Of a stretch of 55,840 nt of DNA, positions 51,801 to 55,840 are shown in pieces. A program made the translations under genes and the position numbers. The notes under the pieces were generated by a model. That model did not search any database. It saw only the letters and a program-made list of their open reading frames with translations, and was not told where the DNA came from. Position 1 is the stretch's first letter; every line of letters starts with the position of its first letter. Where the stretch lies: NCBI GenBank assembly GCA_029983685.1, contig JASBZA010000010.1:1-55840 (forward strand). Direction: 5' to 3'. The stretch is from Oscillospiraceae bacterium (lineage in GTDB: Bacteria; Bacillota; Clostridia; Saccharofermentanales; Fastidiosipilaceae).

Positions 51801-52940
51801 TGTAAATTCATCTGCTGTCCTTGGACGAGCAAAGAACTTAACTTCTAAATTTTGAAGGGCCTTGTAGCTAGGATCCTTATAGAAGATGGAGTCTTCGTTT
51901 ATGTTTCCATTTTCATCTATTGCCCCTTGAGGCATTTCGATTACCACCTTGTCTTGTTCATTTATATAGGCCTTGGATCCAGGCACAACTTCACCTGTGA
52001 CAGGATGGTAAACTTGTCCTACTAGTCTTTCTCTTGCATTATCGTCAAGATTTTCTACTGAAACTCCAGTAGTGATAGTTTGTCCTTGAACAAATTCCTT
52101 TTTATTATGACTTCCATTTAACTTAATAAGTGAAAGCATATCATTTTCATTAGGCCATGGGTTTACTGTAAATCCATATGTAGAACTAGATCCTTTAGTA
52201 GCCCATATAGGACCATTAGGGTTATCTTTTAAATAATTACTTTGCCAAGCCATGATTATGTTCTTATTATCAATGCTATTGATGTATTTAAGATCTTCCT
52301 CATTAGCGTATAAATTAAAATTCCTTTGAGCCCTCTGCCCATCAACTATAATCTCTGCAGTTGATTTATAAGTAGTATCTTTGTAACCATCCTTAGCTGA
52401 AAGATTAAGTCCCACGTCATTTGCAGGAATATTACCAGTATTAATTAATGCTCCTAAATTACCGGTATTACTGAAATAAAAATCAGTGTAGGTCCTTTGT
52501 GATTTTTCTTTATCAAGTTCAATCTCGAATCCCCAAAGGGTCATGTCAGGACTAGTTACACTTGGTTCTAAATTTCTATAGCGGAATCCATCTATGAATT
52601 CATTCACATTTTCGTTGTCGCCAAATGATGTATAAGGTCCTCCACCTTGTTCTAATTGGGTTGAACGGTAACGCTCAGACCCGTTAAAGTCTTTGATTTT
52701 AGCTTCATCTTCAGCGTAATTGGGCTCATCTGTTGCATTTTGATTGCCTGCCAGTGCTTCTGCTTCTGTTTTCACACTTTTAATGATTGCACTAGGGTTA
52801 AAACTTGCTGCATATGCCGGATTTGCAAGTCCGATTATTCCCGCCCCTACTACTATTGACGCTCGTAATAAAAAGCCTTTAATATATTTTTTGGAAAGAA
52901 CTTCACTATTTTTTATGCTGTCTTTTGGCATTCGTTTCAT
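48873..52940 (-). CDS. Large wall-anchored surface protein with six G5 domains
   Basis: About 1355 residues from the ATG at 52940, which follows TTAGGAGC; the frame continues to 53015, but the signal-peptide core (LLRASIVVGAGIIGLANPAY) fits the shorter start. Next come an adhesin-like N-terminal region (about 60-480), Ig/YPDG-like beta modules (about 580-785), six G5 domains (about 795-1242; each with a PFE-E---D-SL--G and a final I-VG strand), a Thr/Glu/Pro stalk (about 1245-1320) and a LVPQTGD sorting signal with membrane helix. G5 domains bind zinc or sugars in biofilm proteins such as Aap/SasG. The likely role is adhesion or biofilm formation. The N-terminal half is more AT-rich than the rest of the window. 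Confidence 0.88.
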   Translation of the reverse strand: MKRMPKDSIKNSEVLSKKYIKGFLLRASIVVGAGIIGLANPAYAASFNPSAIIKSVKTEAEALAGNQNATDEPNYAEDEAKIKDFNGSERYRSTQLEQGGGPYTSFGDNENVNEFIDGFRYRNLEPSVTSPDMTLWGFEIELDKEKSQRTYTDFYFSNTGNLGALINTGNIPANDVGLNLSAKDGYKDTTYKSTAEIIVDGQRAQRNFNLYANEEDLKYINSIDNKNIIMAWQSNYLKDNPNGPIWATKGSSSTYGFTVNPWPNENDMLSLIKLNGSHNKKEFVQGQTITTGVSVENLDDNARERLVGQVYHPVTGEVVPGSKAYINEQDKVVIEMPQGAIDENGNINEDSIFYKDPSYKALQNLEVKFFARPRTADEFTKVAGDNEGTYTPTGAGSATIKHKGENVVIDKQGIDRYDHYNLIGGFKINLDDTKYYDQGFIDGNKDDTSKHTSSKVRPGEEFTIELYVPEDKKDKDVFPHQKTPEEMEASKDKNEAVGTIDMSFINRENKGKAPEDQWKITYDKESLPTTFTITPPKSAKAGEFIAVPLTYTYTNGSTDVHWFHFVVQDPAYNLPEYRVQVDYPSEEQKSTPEVPENDKKLSPKSYSIPEGTEFKDDKGNVWTVSIKEDTGEVTAQPINSSNFTGGEKLQVPVLAHYKDPDRPDKDITEKTIAEFVIKERFNMTARYNAKAGKAGDELSSEIILNEEDKYNRRPTKFTLDSDTYIDDKGNTWKVTIDENTGKVTATVPDAEEGKEIDGALLNVPVKAHYFESDGKEVEARSIEVQFIASGTNGTYEYINKIPFKVEIRVNPKLKKGEHNVFQKGEAGEEKYTITIEDSKVVGKTDPQVIKEAKPEIIEVGDEDFTGNIEYVDKDPIPFETEVTIDPSLKPGEIVEDQKGELGEQETKVTRTITNGQASEEVRGETKQTKAPVTRKIRVGSKSEGTHEIEEKVEVPFEVVIEFDDSLKPGEQKVTQEGVPGEKTRTTTLTIENGKVVKTESGDFTETKAPVKKIIKVGRNTEGKLIHEEKIPFKYEISYDENLKSGEYVIDVPGSEGTKTTTWIIKNSKIDGEPEVDIKEPVNAVIRVGKKDYTGTLKTKLTKTVMFETEYIVDESLEPGQIVVEQEGSLGEEEVTVTHTIKNGEVIESKEGEPVQTKKATKRIVKVGPGKTEGEITYESEQAYEIIVQEDPDLEAGKIEVVQEGVIGKTKTIVKINNSKEESRETEIITEKQDKIIKVGTKNVCEIPTEPTTTETEEPENPGEKDPTDPTDSTNPTEPSESTDPTTAETEETRKPGEEDPMGSARPGTKGSGKRAEKDPGLVPQTGDNSIQALFLGMSGLSIAVLLEALKKYFKK
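49215..50558 (-). repeat. Array of six degenerate G5 repeats
   Basis: Six units of about 70-75 residues in tandem within the surface protein. They are divergent at DNA level, so this is an old array rather than a recent expansion. Unit boundaries fall at recurring I-KVG or I-RVG strands followed by a new PF-E strand. Confidence 0.75.
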
Positions 52941-53202
52941 TTTTGCTCCTAACTGTATTAATTGCCATGTAATGTATGGATTCAATAGTTCTATATGTTC
53001 ATTGCATTCTATCATATATATATGAAGTAATTTGTTATAAAGACTACGACCAATTTACATCTTTGGGACTTTTTAACTTCCTGGCTGCAATTCCCAAACC
53101 CTATAACTTGCAGACGTATATGTTTTTATAAGAAAGGTTATGCTTGCTACAATTAATAATTGTATCTGAATCTGTATATTGAGTAGGTTTTGGCAACCTA
53201 TC

Positions 53203-54753
53203 TTAAAAATCACTCTCAAAATTCCCATTTAGTGAGATGCTATGTAACCCTTCTGAATCTAATTCATATACCGTGCTAAATACCTGCTTGATAAAATTTC
53301 GGTCATGCGATACGGCTATAATCACCCCTCTGTAATTCCTAAGTGCTTCTACAATTTCAGGCTGAGACAAGGGGGACAGGTTTCTTGTTGGTTCGTCCAG
53401 AATCAGAACTTGTGCTTTGGCCAAATTCGTTTTTGCGAAAAACAGCTTGGCCTTCTGACCACCGGAAAGCTCATGGATATCTCTTTGCATCTCTTCCCAG
53501 CTAAAATTCAAACTGCCTAAAAATGTTGAAATTCTAGTGCGCTCGTCCTGGCTAGGCTCCTTTATCAAATAATCAATTGCATTTACATTTTCCTCTTCAA
53601 AGTCAAAGTAAGATTGCGGCATGTAGCCCACACGCAAGTTTAATGATTTTAATTCTTTTAGAAGGGCCTTCAGCAGGGTGGTTTTCCCTACCCCGTTTTT
53701 ACCGACTATGCAGATTTTCTCCGGACCGACAATATTCAGATGTATATTCCGAGACAATATTCTAGGCCCCACTTTAAGCCGGTCTAATTTAAAATCTAAA
53801 ACGACCTTGCCGTTGGGAACTTCACTGGCTTTATCAAAATAGATCTCGATTTTCTCTTCAAAAGCTGGTTCTTTTGTGAGATTGGCCTCTTCCATCTGCA
53901 GCTTTTTGCCCAATGCTTTAACGCTGTGCATTTTGTCCTTTAGATTCTTTCCCTCTATATCATTTTTAGTTGCTCTTAAGGCCGATTCTACCGAATCATG
54001 CACTTTTCTATACCTGTCCGCTTTCTTCGAAAACGCTTCTTGTTCCTTACGTGCCCTCTTGGTTTCAGTTGTAATAAAATTTTCCCGCTTGCTGACATAA
54101 TCTTCATAAGTATTTGCGGATACAGTGTATTTGGGCTCTGTTCTCCTGTATATTTGCTCTAAATGAATGATTTTATTAGCCACCTTTGACAATAAGGCTG
54201 TGTCATGGGAAACAAAGATAAAGGGGATGTCCATTTCAAGCATAAAATGCTCCAGCCATTGTATAGATGCGTAGTCTAAATCATTACTGGGTTCATCCAA
54301 GAGAAAAAGGCTCGGCTCTTTTAGCAACTCAACCAAAAGTGCAAACTTAATTTTTTCTCCGCCGGACAAAAACTTCATGGGCATGTCTCCAAAGGCCAAA
54401 TCTTTGTCCAAATGAAATTCATCCAAGTGTTTATATAACTTGCTGTAATCTATGGGGATATCCCTAAGATAAGAAAGCAAATATTGGCCACTGGTTAAGC
54501 TCAGATCAGACGCTGATAGACTTTGCGGCAAGTAAGCTATAATTTCATTTCTTTTATAGATTGTGCCCTGGACTTCGCAATATTGCTCGACTTTTTCTCG
54601 ATCCACTATGGTCTTGAGAAGTAGAGATTTGCCATTACCTTCTTCTCCGATAAGCCCAACTCTATCACCGGTATTGAGAACAAAATTAAAATCCTTAAGG
54701 AGTGTTCGATTATCTTCTCTTAAAACAATACTTAAATTCTTAATCTGTAGCAT
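53203..54753 (-). CDS. ABC-F family ATP-binding protein
   Basis: About 516 residues from the ATG at 54753, just after GGAGG; eight upstream in-frame residues to 54777 are not needed. Two ATPase domains: Walker A GEEGNGKS and GKNGVGKTT, signatures FLSGGEKIK and ELSGGQKAK, Walker B FLLDEPSNDLD and LILDEPTRNLSPLS. They are joined by a charged helical linker (about 215-300) that reaches into the ribosome in ABC-F proteins. No membrane segments. Family members either protect ribosomes from antibiotics or tune translation. The leader with terminator hairpins resembles the control of drug-inducible members. Substrate class cannot be told. Confidence 0.88.
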   Translation of the reverse strand: MLQIKNLSIVLREDNRTLLKDFNFVLNTGDRVGLIGEEGNGKSLLLKTIVDREKVEQYCEVQGTIYKRNEIIAYLPQSLSASDLSLTSGQYLLSYLRDIPIDYSKLYKHLDEFHLDKDLAFGDMPMKFLSGGEKIKFALLVELLKEPSLFLLDEPSNDLDYASIQWLEHFMLEMDIPFIFVSHDTALLSKVANKIIHLEQIYRRTEPKYTVSANTYEDYVSKRENFITTETKRARKEQEAFSKKADRYRKVHDSVESALRATKNDIEGKNLKDKMHSVKALGKKLQMEEANLTKEPAFEEKIEIYFDKASEVPNGKVVLDFKLDRLKVGPRILSRNIHLNIVGPEKICIVGKNGVGKTTLLKALLKELKSLNLRVGYMPQSYFDFEEENVNAIDYLIKEPSQDERTRISTFLGSLNFSWEEMQRDIHELSGGQKAKLFFAKTNLAKAQVLILDEPTRNLSPLSQPEIVEALRNYRGVIIAVSHDRNFIKQVFSTVYELDSEGLHSISLNGNFESDF

Positions 54754-54786
54754 AAATCCTCCGTAGACATATGCCACACTGTAAAT

Positions 54787-54816
54787 AAAAAAGTCTGCAC
54801 ACGGATGCGAACAGAC
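54787..54816 (-). terminator. Attenuator-like terminator in the ABC-F leader
   Basis: On the minus strand GTCTG...CAGAC (54793-54816, with inner CGC/GTG pairing) is followed by TTTTTT (54787-54792), only 33 bp before the ABC-F start. It would end most transcripts before the gene unless read through. It could also simply end the upstream transcription unit. Confidence 0.6.
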
Positions 54817-54859
54817 CTGTTTCTCAATGTCAAAACAATCTTATCCACAATATGGCATA

Positions 54860-54904
54860 CTAAAAAAGCCCTGCTAGGCTAAGCTTTAGTATTTGAACTT
54901 CCAT
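54860..54904 (-). CDS. Possible 14-codon leader ORF before ABC-F
   Basis: ATG to TAG encoding MEVQILKLSLAGLF. Its 3' half overlaps a second small hairpin (AGCC/GGCT) with TTTTTT, an arrangement seen in ribosome-mediated attenuation. The RBS is poor (AGGA about 15 bp upstream), so translation is uncertain. Confidence 0.35.
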   Translation of the reverse strand: MEVQILKLSLAGLF

Positions 54905-54973
54905 ATTGCTTATAAAATCATTCCTCGTTTATCTCCTTGTTAATTCCTAGCCATGATAACAAATTTTTCAAAT

Positions 54974-55027
54974 TTATGCTTCTACAATGCTAAGGACTTG
55001 TTTGATAAAAGCTTCTGCATTTCTCAT
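54974..55027 (-). CDS. 17-codon ORF coupled to the small anchored protein
   Basis: MRNAEAFIKQVLSIVEA. Its ATG overlaps the upstream stop (ATGA, 55024-55027). It could be a coupled leader peptide or the surviving 5' end of a lost gene. Confidence 0.3.
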   Translation of the reverse strand: MRNAEAFIKQVLSIVEA

Positions 55028-55428
55028 TTTATAATTCTTATGATTGACTGATGATTGACTGATATTTGGCCGGAAGGGGTGACAAGAATACTATACGTTA
55101 AAAGGTTCCCATCGTACACAAAAATATAGAGAACTCTATCTCCGCCATCTTGTATAGACCCATCCGAAAATAAGGTTGTAAAAGTTCTTCTATAAGAATA
55201 TTGATTGAGTCGTTCGAGTAGTGCCATTTTAGACTCTGCCGTAATATCAGAATAATCTTTGGAATTATTGATAGCGGCCCCGTCTTTTACATCCATTTCT
55301 GTCAAGGTAACCAATATCTTATTTTTTTCATCTAGCAAATTATTTAATGACAGTGGCCGAAAATATATAAAGGTACCGGCTAAGAGAATCATGATTACTA
55401 TTAATGTAATAGTTGACTTGTTCTTCAT
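55024..55428 (-). CDS. Small secreted or membrane-anchored hypothetical protein
   Basis: 134 residues. An N-terminal membrane helix (about 6-24; ITLIVIMILLAGTFIYF) looks like an uncleaved anchor or signal peptide. The rest forms a soluble domain (ILVTLTEMDVKDG, then RRTFTTLFSDGSI, YIFVYDGNLLTYSILV) that resembles DUF5301-type proteins. GAGGT precedes the ATG at 55428. It is possibly transcribed with the ABC-F gene. Function unknown. Confidence 0.6.
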   Translation of the reverse strand: MKNKSTITLIVIMILLAGTFIYFRPLSLNNLLDEKNKILVTLTEMDVKDGAAINNSKDYSDITAESKMALLERLNQYSYRRTFTTLFSDGSIQDGGDRVLYIFVYDGNLLTYSILVTPSGQISVNHQSIIRIIK

Positions 55429-55532
55429 AGCTAGAGCACCTCGCTTTCATCTGGCTAGGTTATGCACCTGCTGCCTTATATCCTACTTCTCCTATATTCT
55501 ACTTTATACAAAGTGCTCTTTTCTAACTTAAA

Positions 55533-55559
55533 GTCTCAAGAGAAGCTTTCTCACAAGAC
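55533..55559 (-). terminator. Weak hairpin in the 55.4-55.7 kb leader
   Basis: GTCTTGTGAGAA pairs with TTCTCTTGAGAC (one mismatch, two G-U), followed only by TTT on the minus strand. It is a candidate end for the transcript from the promoter at 55668-55697. Confidence 0.4.
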
Positions 55560-55589
55560 CAGCACAGGATCTTCCATTCCTATATACTA

Positions 55590-55634
55590 TCACCGCAAAT
55601 CTTCGATAAATGTGTTATCTTCATGTTGAGCCAT
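55590..55634 (-). CDS. 14-codon ORF with strong promoter and RBS
   Basis: ATG at 55634 reads MAQHEDNTFIEDLR and stops with TGA. GGAG stands 7 bp upstream and a near-consensus promoter about 27 bp before it. It is either a leader peptide or the 5' stub of a deleted gene. Confidence 0.4.
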   Translation of the reverse strand: MAQHEDNTFIEDLR

Positions 55635-55697
55635 AGGTTTTCTCCGTTTCTAGGTTTTTGCACTTCTAGTATAACGAAACCTATGGTTCTTTTTCAA
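55631..55697 (-). promoter_or_regulatory. Promoter with perfect 10-bp inverted repeat
   Basis: On the minus strand, -35 TTGAAA (55692-55697), 18-bp spacer, -10 TATACT (55668-55673). CCATAGGTTT at 55631-55640 and AAACCTATGG at 55677-55686 are exact inverted copies; one lies in the promoter spacer and one over the start of the short ORF. This looks like an operator pair, and a third partial copy (TAGGTTT) lies between them. The 55429-55760 stretch holds no long gene. Confidence 0.6.
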
Positions 55698-55760
55698 AGT
55701 TGCGAACATTCGTAGACTTGATCTTTAAAGGTAGGATGAAATTCATACATGGAGGGAATT

Positions 55761-55840
55761 ATGAGTAATAAAGAAAATGATAATAAAAAAGAACTTCAAA
55801 TCAGATCTTCCGCTGCTGAATACTTGACTTTTATTGCAGC
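55761..55840 (+). CDS. RhuM family protein, N-terminal part (cut by window end)
   Basis: ATG at 55761 behind GGAGGGAATT. The visible 26 residues include LQIRSSAAEYLTFIA, which matches the typical start of clostridial RhuM/virulence-RhuM proteins. The full protein would be about 330 residues with an N-terminal DNA-binding-like domain. RhuM genes commonly sit in genomic islands and next to restriction systems. The remainder lies outside the window. Confidence 0.7.
   Translation, partial: MSNKENDNKKELQIRSSAAEYLTFIA

Noticed and set aside
1..55840. tRNA, rRNA, insertion sequence or prophage genes.
   Set aside because: No cloverleaf, rRNA-like stretch, transposase or phage structural gene was recognised on either strand.

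Overview
The window looks like chromosomal DNA of an anaerobic, moderately low-GC Firmicute (Clostridia/Tissierellia-like). The reasons are strong GGAGG ribosome binding sites, NfnAB, hybrid-cluster protein, pyruvate phosphate dikinase, a Clostridium beijerinckii-type secondary alcohol dehydrogenase, UPF0210 plus ACT proteins, and LPXTG-like cell-wall anchored proteins. The species cannot be named from this sequence alone. No rRNA, tRNA, CRISPR array or insertion sequence was seen.

Layout. 0.1-5.5 kb (minus): a sugar-oxidation/isomerisation operon (aldo-keto reductase, two TIM-barrel isomerases, one Gfo/Idh/MocA oxidoreductase), followed by a CoA-disulfide reductase/rhodanese gene broken by an internal deletion. 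5.5-9 kb (minus): a SHOCT membrane protein, thiol peroxidase, an ArsC/Spx-family protein with an open, in-frame gene fragment after its stop, and a GH13_18 sucrose-phosphorylase-family enzyme. 9-14.3 kb (minus): a three-gene MacB-like module (ATPase, surface protein with CARDB-like domains, permease), a lone ZnuA-type metal lipoprotein and a small DUF6788-like protein. 14.4-16.7 kb (plus): NfnA and NfnB. 16.8-24.2 kb: an AraC regulator diverging from a plus-strand set of PP2C-like protein, ABC transporter (lipoprotein, ATPase, fused double permease), 2H phosphoesterase and MgtC/SapB protein. 24.4-33 kb: secondary alcohol dehydrogenase, COG0523 GTPase, a convergent kinase-like protein, M42 peptidase, UPF0210/ACT pair, a 5'-truncated radical SAM gene, TetR regulator and YwaF-like membrane protein. 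33-38.2 kb (minus): PPDK, a 79-residue helical protein, arginase and a 3-hydroxyacyl-CoA dehydrogenase-like protein. 38.4-42.4 kb: a nitrosative-stress block (Hcp, DUF488, DUF438-hemerythrin-PAS) diverging from a Crp/Fnr regulator with a clear promoter and overlapping inverted repeats.

42.5-53 kb holds two very large, wall-anchored surface proteins. One (2031 aa) joins a phosphodiester glycosidase to a metallophosphatase, a plausible two-step glycan-phosphate stripping machine. The other (about 1355 aa) has six G5 domains. 53-55.8 kb is more AT-rich and accessory in character: an ABC-F protein behind an attenuator-like leader with short ORFs, a small anchored protein, a promoter with a perfect 10-bp inverted repeat driving a 14-codon ORF, and the start of a RhuM-family gene.

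Themes. Redox and nitrosative stress, phosphate-ester handling (GH13_18 phosphorylase, 2H phosphoesterase, phosphodiester glycosidase-phosphatase) and surface adhesion recur. Several genes are broken or trimmed (CoA-disulfide reductase, radical SAM, two gene fragments), which suggests ongoing gene decay.
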